DNA from: Chitinophaga terrae (ex Kim and Jung 2007)
GTDB taxonomy: Bacteria > Bacteroidota > Bacteroidia > Chitinophagales > Chitinophagaceae
Length of the DNA: 64,000 bases
Assembly: GCF_900107795.1 (NCBI RefSeq)
Contig: NZ_FNRL01000033.1
Location: 1-64,000 of the forward strand
Reading direction: 5' to 3'
Position 1 is the first letter of the stretch; the number at the start of each line of letters is the position of its first letter. A program made the position numbers and the translations under genes. The notes under the pieces are model-generated. The model was not told the DNA's origin and made no database searches. It saw only the letters and a list, made by a program, of their open reading frames with translations. This document shows, piece after piece, positions 33,430 through 41,900 of the stretch.

Positions 33430-33437
33430 CAAATATA
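33430..33437 (-). promoter_or_regulatory. -7 promoter element TATATTTG for the M16 peptidase
   Basis: Perfect TAnnTTTG 32 bases upstream of the start at 33397. Confidence 0.55.
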
Positions 33438-33551
33438 CCGGAAGTGTAAAATATTAATTGTTAAAAAGCAGAATAATATATGAGCGGTAGGCATAGGGGT
33501 TCGCCCGGAAATCTCCCGGCGCCTGTAAAAAGGGGTTAATAATCAGTACCG

Positions 33552-33902
33552 TTATGGTATATTATTATCTAGCAATTCACCAGATTCTATTTCCTGCAAG
33601 AGGGTAGTTTGCCTGATCTGGGCGAAATTATTGGTTAGTGAATCTTTTTTGCTCCTGTACACTTTTTTCCTGGCCGTAATACTGGCCCTGTTTGCGTAAA
33701 CAACAGGCGTCACCAGCGGTTTTCCTGATCTCCTGTGATTTTTAGCTGGCACTGCAACCGGAAAAACAAGGGCTACAGGTAATTGTTCGGTCATCTGACT
33801 GGGGGCTTCCTTTTCGACTTTCACACCTAAGATCCGTTTATCGGAGGAGTGAATCAAGGCAATACAACCAATGCATGTCATCAAAGCAACAAATGATCGC
33901 AT
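33552..33902 (-). CDS. Small exported protein at the end of the ECF operon
   Basis: A 116-residue protein, not recognised. It begins with a hydrophobic segment (SFVALMTCIGCIALIHS), then a Pro/Val- and Lys-rich region (VALVFPVAVPAKNHRRSG) with no visible domain. It follows the outer-membrane protein gene by 36 bases on the same strand, so it is probably the last gene of the operon that starts with the sigma factor at 36445. No terminator is clear. Confidence 0.5.
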   Translation of the reverse strand: MRSFVALMTCIGCIALIHSSDKRILGVKVEKEAPSQMTEQLPVALVFPVAVPAKNHRRSGKPLVTPVVYANRASITARKKVYRSKKDSLTNNFAQIRQTTLLQEIESGELLDNNIP

Positions 33903-33938
33903 AAAGACAATTTAGGACTGGTCCGATTAAAAAAACGA

Positions 33939-34880
33939 TTAAAATCCATTCAAGCGCAACCCGATTGAAAATGGATACTGTTGTAACCCGTAATCGTGTA
34001 AAGGAGTTAAAGCAAAATTCCCGTATAACTTAACCGGCCCATAACCCAACTCACTTGTCAAACCAAATCGCCATTTGTTAAGATTAAAGTCATCGGTTTT
34101 TCTCACCTTTCCTCTCTCTTCACTGATTTGCTTGGTTCTTGATTTGAGAAGATAACCACCGGAGACGCCAAAGCTTGCCTGGAATGCGCGACCAGGACGA
34201 GCGGGGTTAGAATTAAAGTTCAGCATTAGCGGAATAGAAATGTATTCGGCAAACAGCTTATTCTTTGAAAATTCTACGGTATCTCGGATTATTTGTGTCG
34301 GGTAACCCGGTAAGTACGTAATACTCCGGGCGTACCGATAGTTATTCATCTCCAATCCCAGAGCATATAACAAGTTAAGTTTGTGTTTTGTTATGTTCAA
34401 CCGCTGTTGAAATAACCAAATATTAAAATTGATCGATTTTCCGGTTATAAGTTTAAATTCTGAGGGGGTTAATGGATTACTTGCTTCGCGGGGTGCAAAG
34501 TTAGCTAACGCAGCAGGGGAATAATCGTAAGCCCTGTTGACAACAGAACCCTGGGCTCCATTGTAATACATGTAGTTATTGGGGTAATAATTGATAAAGC
34601 TTGCCCCGCCGTAATCGCTTTTATCTATGTAATTATTAAAGCCTATATCAAATACAAACCATTTGGTATGTAAGTTCCTTTTCAGCTTATTACGAGCATA
34701 AGCCGTATCCCTATAAAATTTATAGCTGTTACGGCCTTTTTCATTCCTGCTTTTTAAAATGATCAATCCTTTTATCTGGATTGTATCGGTGCTGGGGGTA
34801 TCCTTCGTTTCCGTCTTCTGCGCACTGACCCATTCGCCACATAAAACAAGTAACAAAATGAGTAAAATTCTATGCTTCAT
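33939..34880 (-). CDS. Outer-membrane beta-barrel protein
   Basis: A 313-residue protein with signal peptide (ILLILLLVLCGEWVSAQ) and many alternating strands rich in Tyr, Asn and Leu. The C-terminus YPFSIGLRLNGF ends in an aromatic residue, as in barrel proteins. The charged segment KSRNEKGRNSYKFYRD lies in the N-terminal part. It resembles PorT/OmpA-like small barrels of Bacteroidota. It lies 24 bases downstream of the membrane anti-sigma gene. Its presence in the sigma operon suggests it either senses a signal or is a target. Confidence 0.72.
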   Translation of the reverse strand: MKHRILLILLLVLCGEWVSAQKTETKDTPSTDTIQIKGLIILKSRNEKGRNSYKFYRDTAYARNKLKRNLHTKWFVFDIGFNNYIDKSDYGGASFINYYPNNYMYYNGAQGSVVNRAYDYSPAALANFAPREASNPLTPSEFKLITGKSINFNIWLFQQRLNITKHKLNLLYALGLEMNNYRYARSITYLPGYPTQIIRDTVEFSKNKLFAEYISIPLMLNFNSNPARPGRAFQASFGVSGGYLLKSRTKQISEERGKVRKTDDFNLNKWRFGLTSELGYGPVKLYGNFALTPLHDYGLQQYPFSIGLRLNGF

Positions 34881-34904
34881 ATGCTATTTTCCAACATTTA
34901 TAGT

Positions 34905-35939
34905 TCATTTCCGTTTCCGGGAGAAAAGCTTCGCCACATTGGTAACTTTGTCTAAGATCTTACTATCGCTGCCACTTACAGAAATGATCAGTTCACCGGG
35001 AGGCGACTGAGGCGTTTCGATAGCGGCAGATTTATTATCATCGATATTATTATTCTTTGCACTGATAGGGGTGTTAACGGCCAGTACGGCTTCTTTCTTT
35101 ACCTCGGTAACCCCGGGATCAGCAGCGGCGCTTGCTACATCCTGCAGGTGTTGGGTAACTACTTCATCCACGGCATTACGTTGAGGGGGCATTTGCGATA
35201 TTACCGCAGCAGTTGCCTGGTTGGAAACCGGCGTTGTTGCCTGTTTTGCAACCTTTTCCTTTACAGTTTTGACAGCAGTTGCAACCGGCGCTTTTTGTTT
35301 CGGTACTGATGCGTCGGCCAATGCAGGCGCCGGGGAAGCGGCCTTTTCTTCAGCAGGCTGGGCAGTTGCAGGTTCAGGCGAATCCACCACCGCAATAGTT
35401 TTTGGTCCTTCAGGTACGGTGGCCGGTTGTTGAGCAGGCAGCAACCAGAATATCAAACCTGCCACTACTGCGGCAGCGGCAGCGCTCCAGCCAATCCGGC
35501 GATAAATAACACCCGGTTTACGCGTATGACGGTAAAGGGATGCTTTGTCAGGAAATACTACAGAAGTATCCGGAACCAGTTTGGTCCTGGAAAATATTTC
35601 GAATTCCTCAGCCGCTGCAGGATTGTTACCCAGGTATTGTTTTACTGAATCCAGTTCAGCCCCGGCAAGCTCTCCATCCAGGTAACTGAGCATCAAGGCC
35701 CGTTCTTCCTCTGAAATATCGGCTGCAGCTGTATTTTTATACAGAACTGATTTATTATCAAATGTTACAGAAGTGTCCGGAACTATTTTAACTCCTTCCA
35801 ACAAATCCAATTCCTGTTGTAAATGGGGGTATTTCAGCAGGAATTGCTGCAATACTTCCACTTCAGCTTCTGTCAGCTCCCCATCTATGTAGCTGAGAAA
35901 CCAGGATTCGTAATTTGATATGTTAAGGTCGTGTGACAA
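34905..35939 (-). CDS. Membrane anti-sigma factor with a duplicated N-terminal domain
   Basis: A 344-residue protein just after the ECF sigma gene. Residues 17-68 and 86-137 are two copies of one domain: each starts Y-I/L-DGEL and ends with PDTSV followed by DK and SLY/VLY. A membrane helix spans 150-168 (GWSAAAAAVVAGLIFWLL). The periplasmic part is Ala/Pro/Val-rich and ends SDSKILDKVTNVAKLFSRKRK-like in a conserved manner. The duplicated unit resembles the zinc-free anti-sigma domain of Bacteroidota. Whether both copies bind sigma is open. Confidence 0.75.
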   Translation of the reverse strand: MSHDLNISNYESWFLSYIDGELTEAEVEVLQQFLLKYPHLQQELDLLEGVKIVPDTSVTFDNKSVLYKNTAAADISEEERALMLSYLDGELAGAELDSVKQYLGNNPAAAEEFEIFSRTKLVPDTSVVFPDKASLYRHTRKPGVIYRRIGWSAAAAAVVAGLIFWLLPAQQPATVPEGPKTIAVVDSPEPATAQPAEEKAASPAPALADASVPKQKAPVATAVKTVKEKVAKQATTPVSNQATAAVISQMPPQRNAVDEVVTQHLQDVASAAADPGVTEVKKEAVLAVNTPISAKNNNIDDNKSAAIETPQSPPGELIISVSGSDSKILDKVTNVAKLFSRKRK

Positions 35940-35959
35940 ATCGATAAATTATAAAATTT

Positions 35960-36445
35960 CTATATAACATTTTCCATTTTTACCAGGTAATTTTTGAGGT
36001 GGATCCTTGCCCTGTGTAAATAAACCTTTACCTGGGAAGGGTTCAGGTCCATCATTTGTCCGATCTCCTCGTATGAGTACCCCTCATAATCTTTCAACAG
36101 GATCAGGGACCTTTGCACCTCGCTCAACCTGGCTAATGCCTTGTCTATCACTTCTTTGGCATTGCTTATTTTATGCTCTGCCACTTTCTCTTCCTCTTTG
36201 AACTGGTCTACCAACGTTATCCTCTTCACCTTGCGCACATGATCGATCATATTGTGGTAGCCTACTGTAAACAGGTATGACTTTGCCTTTTCAAAAGGCA
36301 CATCCTGGCAGTGCTTCCACAATATCTCGAATGAATTCTGTACTACGTCTCTTGCATCTTCCGCATGGTCAAGATTTTTTATGATAAAGCGGAATAAATT
36401 ATCCGAATACAGATCCACGCATTTATTGTATTCCTTTTCCGTCAT
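35960..36445 (-). CDS. ECF RNA polymerase sigma factor
   Basis: A 161-residue sigma-70 family protein. Region 2 is FRFIIKNLDHAEDARDVVQN and region 4 has RLSEVQRSLILLKDYEGYSY with the HTH EEIGQMMDLNPSQVKVYLH. It heads a four-gene leftward operon: sigma, anti-sigma (20 bases apart), outer-membrane protein, small exported protein. The set resembles a cell-surface signalling unit. Targets are unknown. Confidence 0.93.
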   Translation of the reverse strand: MTEKEYNKCVDLYSDNLFRFIIKNLDHAEDARDVVQNSFEILWKHCQDVPFEKAKSYLFTVGYHNMIDHVRKVKRITLVDQFKEEEKVAEHKISNAKEVIDKALARLSEVQRSLILLKDYEGYSYEEIGQMMDLNPSQVKVYLHRARIHLKNYLVKMENVI

Positions 36446-36822
36446 TCCGTTGGTGCGGGATTTTTAGTGCGAAGTTCCGACAAATACGTTAATACCAAAC
36501 ATAAACACATCCTTTTCAGTTACCCACACCAACACCCTAAAGCCAGTAAATTCTCTCTCAGTTGCAGTAACTTGAACATTTGATGCTGAAAAACAATGAG
36601 TTATTCTATAAATTATGTTTTAACTTAGGAAAATTACTCATTTCTTTAATTTCCGCATTCATGGCGTATATAGTCATGATAGTACTATGACGGAATGTAT
36701 ATCTTAAATGTTACACCTCAGTCAAACTTTTTACCAATATCTCCGTTAGGTATTTACGCCTTGCAGAATCGTAATACTTTTAACGACATATATCGGAAGA
36801 TCCATTAAATATTGCATTTATT
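36446..36822. other. Gene-free region between the ECF operon and kbl
   Basis: A/T-rich stretch of 377 bases containing the divergent promoters. No exact TAnnTTTG was found, which fits an ECF-dependent promoter on the left side. I see no reading, terminator or strong repeat. Confidence 0.5.
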
Positions 36823-38010
36823 ATGAATGAGAAGTTTATAACCCGGCTGCGGGAAGAACTCGGCGATATCGAAAAAGCCGGCCTGTATAAAAGAGAGCGT
36901 ATCATTACATCTGAGCAGGGAGCTGAGATACAGGTAGGCGGTAAAACTGTATTAAATTTTTGTGCGAATAACTACCTGGGGCTGTCTTCTCACCCCACCG
37001 TGATCAAAGCGGCGAAAGACGCCATCGATACCCACGGTTATGGCATGAGCAGCGTCCGTTTTATCTGCGGAACACAGGATATCCACAGGGAACTGGAGCA
37101 GAAGATCGCAAAATTCCTCGGCATGGAGGATACTATCCTTTACGTGGCCGCTTTCGACGCCAACGGCGGCGTATTTGAGCCCCTGTTCAATGAACAGGAT
37201 GCCATCATTTCCGATGCCCTGAACCACGCTTCCATTATCGATGGCGTTCGTCTTTGCAAGGCGCAGCGCTACCGTTACGAACATAACAACATGGCCGACC
37301 TGGAAGCCAAACTCCAGGAAGCCAAAGACTGCAGGAGCCGCATCATCGTTACCGACGGCTCTTTCAGCATGGACGGCACCATCGCCCAGCTGGACAAGAT
37401 CTGCGACCTGGCAGATAAATACGACGCTATCGTAATGTCGGACGAGAGCCACTCATCCGGCTTCCTCGGTAAAACAGGTCGCGGTACCCACGAATACCGC
37501 GGTGTTATGGGCCGGGTAGACATCATCACCGGCACCCTGGGTAAAGCCCTGGGCGGCGCTTCCGGCGGTTTCACCAGCGGCCGTAAAGAAGTGATAGATA
37601 TCCTCCGCCAACGCAGCCGTCCTTACCTGTTCTCCAATTCCGTTGCGCCTTCTATCGTTGGCGCTTCCATCGCGGTACTGGACATGCTGAGCGAAACTAC
37701 CACGCTCCGCGACAAACTGGAATACAATACCCAATACTTCCGCAATAAAATGACCGAAGCCGGTTTTGATATTAAACCCGGCGACCACCCGATTGTACCG
37801 GTAATGCTGTACGATGCAGTACTGGCAGCAAAATTTGCCGACAAATTGCTGGAAGAAGGCATCTATGTAATAGGTTTCTTCTACCCTGTGGTACCAAAAG
37901 GCCAGGCCAGGATCCGGGTGCAACTAAGCGCCGGTCATGAGCAGGAACACCTCGACAAGGCCATTACCGCTTTCACCAAAGTGGGTAAGGAATTGGGAGT
38001 TATCAAATAA
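36823..38010 (+). CDS. kbl: Glycine C-acetyltransferase (2-amino-3-ketobutyrate CoA ligase)
   Basis: PLP enzyme of threonine breakdown; with threonine dehydrogenase it yields glycine and acetyl-CoA. The 395-residue protein shows SDALNHASIIDG, the cofactor Asp/His in DESHSSGFLGKTGRGT and the Schiff-base Lys241 in TGTLGKALGGASGGF. Length matches E. coli Kbl (398). The related BioF and HemA enzymes are less similar in the segment NHASIIDGVRLCKA. The tdh gene is not in the window. Codon use is richer in G/C than its neighbours, as for a well-expressed gene. Confidence 0.95.
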   Translation: MNEKFITRLREELGDIEKAGLYKRERIITSEQGAEIQVGGKTVLNFCANNYLGLSSHPTVIKAAKDAIDTHGYGMSSVRFICGTQDIHRELEQKIAKFLGMEDTILYVAAFDANGGVFEPLFNEQDAIISDALNHASIIDGVRLCKAQRYRYEHNNMADLEAKLQEAKDCRSRIIVTDGSFSMDGTIAQLDKICDLADKYDAIVMSDESHSSGFLGKTGRGTHEYRGVMGRVDIITGTLGKALGGASGGFTSGRKEVIDILRQRSRPYLFSNSVAPSIVGASIAVLDMLSETTTLRDKLEYNTQYFRNKMTEAGFDIKPGDHPIVPVMLYDAVLAAKFADKLLEEGIYVIGFFYPVVPKGQARIRVQLSAGHEQEHLDKAITAFTKVGKELGVIK

Positions 38011-38031
38011 GTTGTTAGTATGAAAAATCGC

Positions 38032-38070
38032 AAGGGGCCATCTTTACTGAGTAGGGATGGCCTTCCTTTT
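38032..38070 (+). terminator. Intrinsic terminator after kbl
   Basis: Arms GGCCATC (38036-38042) and GATGGCC (38056-38062), flanked by AAGG/CCTT, then TTTTT. Confidence 0.65.
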
Positions 38071-38122
38071 TCCCCGTTTTGTAAATAATCAGGGTACGGC
38101 AGGTAAAAAGGCGGTTTTGCTT

Positions 38123-38130
38123 TACTTTTG
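38123..38130 (+). promoter_or_regulatory. -7 promoter element TACTTTTG
   Basis: Perfect TAnnTTTG 20 bases before the ATG at 38150. It excludes a longer reading from 38057 and so decides the start of the OXA-like gene. Confidence 0.6.
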
Positions 38131-38149
38131 CGTTCTAATTTCTTTAAAT

Positions 38150-38935
38150 ATGCTGACGAAACGACTTGGCTGGGTATTATTAGCTATTGGACTATCGCTG
38201 ACTGCCTGTGCGCCCAATAATGTAAAAACTGTTAAAGAATGGGAAAAATATTTCGCTCAACATAAAGTGGAAGGCACTTTTATGTTGTTTAACAACAGCC
38301 AGGGCGTGTTCAAAGTATATAATATCGACAGGGCGTCTCAACGTACCAGGCCTGCTTCGACCTTCGACATTTTCAGCTCTTTGATCGGTTTTCATACCGG
38401 CGCTATTAAAGACAGCAACATGGTTGTACCTGTTGAAGCTGTGAAAGACCTGACAATGGCGCAGGCGTTCAAAACCAACGCAGATCCCTATTTCCAGGAA
38501 GTAGCCCGCCGCATTGGCCAGCCTGTTATGAAATCGTGGCTGGATTCTGTTAAGTACGGGAATATGAAGATCAGCCGCATAGACACTTTCTGGCTGGATA
38601 ATTCCCTGGAAATCTCGCCGGACGAGGAATTAGGCTTTGTAAAACAATTGTATTTCGACAAGCTCCCATTTGCAAAAACTACCATGAAAGCCGTAAGGGA
38701 TGTAATGCTGATGGAAAAAACACCAAAATATGAGCTGTCGTACAAAACCGGGTTTGCAACAAAAGACACGAAAAAACAGGGCTGGATCGTTGGCTGGGTA
38801 GAAGAGAACCGCCATCCTTCCTTTTTTGTGCTGAACATTGAAACGGAAGATCCGGCTGTTGATATCCCCAAAGCCACAATGACTATAGCAAAGGATATCC
38901 TTACGGATGCCGGTTATTTTAAGGGCGAAATGTAA
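38150..38935 (+). CDS. Class D beta-lactamase (OXA)-like lipoprotein with lost catalytic residues
   Basis: A 261-residue lipoprotein (GLSLTAC, Cys20) with the class D fold. Family landmarks align clearly: PASTFDIFSSLIG (active Ser70), DLTMAQAF, YGN (136-138), FWLDNSLEIS with Trp148, KTG (199-201) and GWIVGWVEE. Active OXA enzymes have Ser-x-x-Lys and Ser-x-Val; here the first is STFD, so the carboxylated Lys is Asp73, and the second is Asn-Ala-Asp (110-112). Hydrolysis of beta-lactams is therefore unlikely. A binding or sensing role is inference. It stands alone between kbl and batB. Confidence 0.85.
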   Translation: MLTKRLGWVLLAIGLSLTACAPNNVKTVKEWEKYFAQHKVEGTFMLFNNSQGVFKVYNIDRASQRTRPASTFDIFSSLIGFHTGAIKDSNMVVPVEAVKDLTMAQAFKTNADPYFQEVARRIGQPVMKSWLDSVKYGNMKISRIDTFWLDNSLEISPDEELGFVKQLYFDKLPFAKTTMKAVRDVMLMEKTPKYELSYKTGFATKDTKKQGWIVGWVEENRHPSFFVLNIETEDPAVDIPKATMTIAKDILTDAGYFKGEM

Positions 38936-38957
38936 TTTTGCTTATCATACATACCGA

Positions 38958-38995
38958 AGGCCGGGAGCAGGGAACGCTGACTTCCGGCTTTTTTT
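38958..38995 (+). terminator. Intrinsic terminator after the OXA-like gene
   Basis: Arms GCCGGGAG and CTTCCGGC (one G-U pair) followed by TTTTTTT. Confidence 0.8.
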
Positions 38996-39116
38996 ATGCC
39001 GGAACCGTTAAAAAAACGATAAATCCCCCGCTGGTGGTCTTGCAATCCGTGACAAAAAAATTATTTTTGATAACTTACTTGGTTTACTACCGGTAACGGA
39101 TATCTTAAAATCGAAT

Positions 39117-40136
39117 ATGTTACGATTTCAGCATAGTGAATATTTATGGGCTTTAGTGCTCTTATTGGTTCTGCAGGCGGCCTTCCTGGGCGTATCCTGG
39201 TGGAAACGCCGCTCTATCCGTCGTATGGGCGACCCTGCGCTGGTGGAGAAATTATTTACAGGCTATTCGCGTAAACTATTTGTAGTCAAATTCCTCCTGA
39301 TCTTCCTGGCCTTCTTTTTCGGGGTGATTGGCCTGGCCAATTTGCAGAAAGGCAGCAGGATGGAGAAGATCACCCGTAAAGGCGTGGATGTGATGATCGC
39401 CCTGGATGTCAGCAAAAGTATGCTGGCCACAGATGTGCAGCCAGACCGGCTGACCCGCGCCAAACAACTGATCAGTAAGCTGATGGATAAGCTGGATAAT
39501 GACCGCATAGGCCTCGTCGTGTTTGCCGGCAATGCCTACCTGCAAATGCCCTTAACGGTCGATTATTCTGCGGCTAAAATGTACCTCAGTACCGTTAACC
39601 CGGAAATGATCCCCACGCAGGGTACCGCCATCGGGCAGGCGATCAGCACAGCTAACGATGCTTTCAATAAAAAAGAAAGAAAACATAAGGCGCTCATCAT
39701 CATTTCCGATGGAGAAGACCATGACGAAACCGCCATACAGAAAACCAAAGCGGCCTTCGAAAGCGGGGCGGTGACCAACACCATAGGTATCGGTTCTGTT
39801 ACAGGGTCGCCACTCCCCGATCCGGAAACCGGTGGGTACAAAAAAGACAGGCAAGGCAATACCGTTATTTCCAAACTGAATGAAGACGAACTGAAGTCGA
39901 TCGCTGCAGCGGGAAAAGGGATCTATCAGCATCTCGACAATAACACAGACGATGTGGTGAATACCCTGGCCAATAAGATAGATAGCATGGAACAGAAAGA
40001 ATTCGGGGAAAACATCTTTACAGATTATAACAGCTATTTCCAGTATTTCCTGGGGATCTGCCTGGCACTTCTCCTGATAGAATTCTTTATTCCTGAAGTG
40101 AGGTTTTCGAAAACTGCCGCTAAACCGGCAGCTTAA
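39117..40136 (+). CDS. batB: VWA-domain membrane protein BatB
   Basis: A 339-residue protein of the Bacteroides aerotolerance group. It has two membrane helices near the start (WALVLLLVLQAAFLG, FLLIFLAFFFGVIGLA), a von Willebrand A domain from about 90 with the metal site DVSKS (in VMIALDVSKSMLATDV) and QGTAIGQAI, and a C-terminal membrane helix (YFLGICLALLLIEFF). Bat proteins act in the inner membrane, probably in chaperone-like or stress functions with MoxR ATPases. The gene is followed 11 bases later by batC. Confidence 0.9.
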   Translation: MLRFQHSEYLWALVLLLVLQAAFLGVSWWKRRSIRRMGDPALVEKLFTGYSRKLFVVKFLLIFLAFFFGVIGLANLQKGSRMEKITRKGVDVMIALDVSKSMLATDVQPDRLTRAKQLISKLMDKLDNDRIGLVVFAGNAYLQMPLTVDYSAAKMYLSTVNPEMIPTQGTAIGQAISTANDAFNKKERKHKALIIISDGEDHDETAIQKTKAAFESGAVTNTIGIGSVTGSPLPDPETGGYKKDRQGNTVISKLNEDELKSIAAAGKGIYQHLDNNTDDVVNTLANKIDSMEQKEFGENIFTDYNSYFQYFLGICLALLLIEFFIPEVRFSKTAAKPAA

Positions 40137-40147
40137 CTGATAAAGAC

Positions 40148-40939
40148 ATGAAGAGCAAGTACCTGAAATATAGTTTTTTGATTATTTCCTTGCTGGGCGC
40201 TATGATAGCCAACGCCCAGAGCGGAACAAACGCCCTTATTCGTAAAGGAAACGATCTGTATAAAAAACAACAATATACAGATGCGGAAGCTGCCTATAAA
40301 AAGGCCCTTGAAAAAGATGCGAAATCGGCCGTTGGCAGCTATAACCTTGGCAACTCGCTATACCAGCAAAAAAGATACGACGATGCCCGCGCACAGTACG
40401 CCAACAGCCTGAAACTGGGCGAACAACCTGCCATGAAATCCAGCGCCGATTACAATATCGGCAACACTTTCATGGAAGCAAAGAAATGGGAAGAAAGTAT
40501 TAAATCGTACAAGCAGGCCCTCAAATTGAACCCTGCCGATGAAGACGCCCGTTACAACCTGGCCTATGCACAGGCCATGCTGAAAAAACAACAACAAGGC
40601 GGCGGCGGAAATAACGACAAGGATAATAAGAAAGATAAAAAAGACCAGAACAAGGATCAGCAAAATAAAGATCAGCAGAACAAGGATAAAGACAATAAGG
40701 ACAAAGACAATAAAGACCAGAAAGATAAAGACAAACAGAACCAGGATAAAGACCAGCAAAACAAGGATCAACAGGATAAAGACAAAGAAGACCAGCAGAA
40801 ACCTGCGCCGCAACCAAGTAAACTGAGTAGACAGGAAGCTGAAAGGTTATTGCAGGCGCTCTCACAGGAAGAGAAAAAACTACAGGATAAAGCCAAGAAG
40901 CTGAAAGGCCAGCAAGTTCCGGTAGAAAAAGATTGGTAA
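40148..40939 (+). CDS. batC: TPR protein BatC with a highly charged repetitive linker
   Basis: A 263-residue protein with signal peptide (FLIISLLGAMIANAQ), three tetratricopeptide repeats (GNDLYKKQQYTDAEAAYKK, SYNLGNSLYQQKRYDDARA, NIGNTFMEAKKWEESIKSY) and, from about 153 to 222, a tract built almost only of Lys, Asp, Asn and Gln. The DNA of the tract is a degenerate repeat of AARGAYMAR-like codons. The C-terminus is a basic helix. It is paired with batB; the rest of the usual bat set (batA, batD, batE) does not follow because a strong terminator comes next. Confidence 0.88.
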   Translation: MKSKYLKYSFLIISLLGAMIANAQSGTNALIRKGNDLYKKQQYTDAEAAYKKALEKDAKSAVGSYNLGNSLYQQKRYDDARAQYANSLKLGEQPAMKSSADYNIGNTFMEAKKWEESIKSYKQALKLNPADEDARYNLAYAQAMLKKQQQGGGGNNDKDNKKDKKDQNKDQQNKDQQNKDKDNKDKDNKDQKDKDKQNQDKDQQNKDQQDKDKEDQQKPAPQPSKLSRQEAERLLQALSQEEKKLQDKAKKLKGQQVPVEKDW

Positions 40940-40988
40940 CAGAGGTTGTAAATCAAACGTTGACACAGTGTATTTTACACTCAATATA

Positions 40989-41024
40989 AGGATCGCCGGA
41001 CCTCCGGTCCGGCGATCCTGTTTT
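40989..41024 (+). terminator. Strong intrinsic terminator after batC
   Basis: Perfect 14-base G/C-rich arms (40989-41002, 41006-41019), three-base loop, then GTTTT. Confidence 0.9.
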
Positions 41025-41045
41025 AATTAATTAACACCAAGGTCT

Positions 41046-41825
41046 TTAGTTTTTTAGGGACGAAGGAATTGTTCCGGTAAATTTCCTGTAGGCCCTGATA
41101 AAATGGGGCTGATCGTAATATCCTGCTTCCATAGCCACTCCCGTCAATTTCTCCTCCTTCCCCATTATCGTATAGGCGTAGAGTATTTTTATGTTGTTGA
41201 TATACCACTTAGGAGTAACGGAAAGATAAGACCTGAAATTCCTTTCCAGCCATTTATAATTTACATTCAAAAGCGCTCCCAATTCTTCAACCGTTATATC
41301 TCCCTTGCGGGATTTGATAAGGCTTACAGCCCGTTTAAGGAGATGGTTCCCGGTAGCTGCCGGTTTCCGGCGCCGGGACAGGAAATCGTCTAGCAGCGCT
41401 ACCCTCCTGTTCATCCGCCGTTCTTCCATCAATTGCACTCTCAATTGCCGCCATGCGCCGGGCAAGGGCTTAATTCCGGTGTCCAGGTCTTCGAAGAAAT
41501 CAACAGCATCAGCTTCAAACTTTATCACCAAAAAAGTAGCCGTGGTTTTTAATAATTCCAGGTAGGTATTCTCCCATATTCCCCTACAGATAAACCCATA
41601 CTGAATATCTGCATACTGGCTGCCGGATAGCCTCACAGGCTCGTCCGACAGCAGGAATACAGCGCAAGGGGCGCCGTCGAGCGCCGCCAGCAGCTTATTC
41701 ACTCCTTTTGCCGTATACCAGCAATAACATTCCACAGCTGCCTGCAATGCTGCAAGCGGCAAACAACGTTTTACAGTTGCTGCAGAATGGTTGTAAATTA
41801 GATGTGTCAGGATATCTACGGGCAT
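41046..41825 (-). CDS. AraC-family transcriptional regulator
   Basis: A 259-residue regulator with an unclassified N-terminal ligand domain and a C-terminal double HTH: residues about 165-259 with LLNVNYKWLERNFRSYLSVT and VAMEAGYYDQPHFIRAYRKF ending FTGTIPSSL. The signal is unknown. It is divergent from def, with 75 bases between the starts. The N-terminal domain shows a distant likeness to DUF6597-type regulators (GVNKLLAALDGAPCAVFLL); this is only suggestive. Confidence 0.88.
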   Translation of the reverse strand: MPVDILTHLIYNHSAATVKRCLPLAALQAAVECYCWYTAKGVNKLLAALDGAPCAVFLLSDEPVRLSGSQYADIQYGFICRGIWENTYLELLKTTATFLVIKFEADAVDFFEDLDTGIKPLPGAWRQLRVQLMEERRMNRRVALLDDFLSRRRKPAATGNHLLKRAVSLIKSRKGDITVEELGALLNVNYKWLERNFRSYLSVTPKWYINNIKILYAYTIMGKEEKLTGVAMEAGYYDQPHFIRAYRKFTGTIPSSLKN

Positions 41826-41900
41826 AGATTAAAGGTAAAACAGAGTTGTCTAAAATTTACAATTTCCTCCCCTTTTCAACTGTTTACTTTGGGTAAAAAA

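Noticed and set aside
38057..38149. Longer start for the OXA-like protein
   Set aside because: It would begin inside the kbl terminator and before a TAnnTTTG element; the lipoprotein signal begins at 38150.
40358..40813. Hydrophobic minus-strand reading of 151 codons opposite batC
   Set aside because: It is the antisense of the Lys/Asp/Asn/Gln repeat tract, which gives Phe/Leu/Ile/Val runs by codon complementarity.
41802..41900. Longer start for the peptide deformylase
   Set aside because: The added 33 residues have no match to the family; the near -7 element and standard N-terminus support ATG at 41901.
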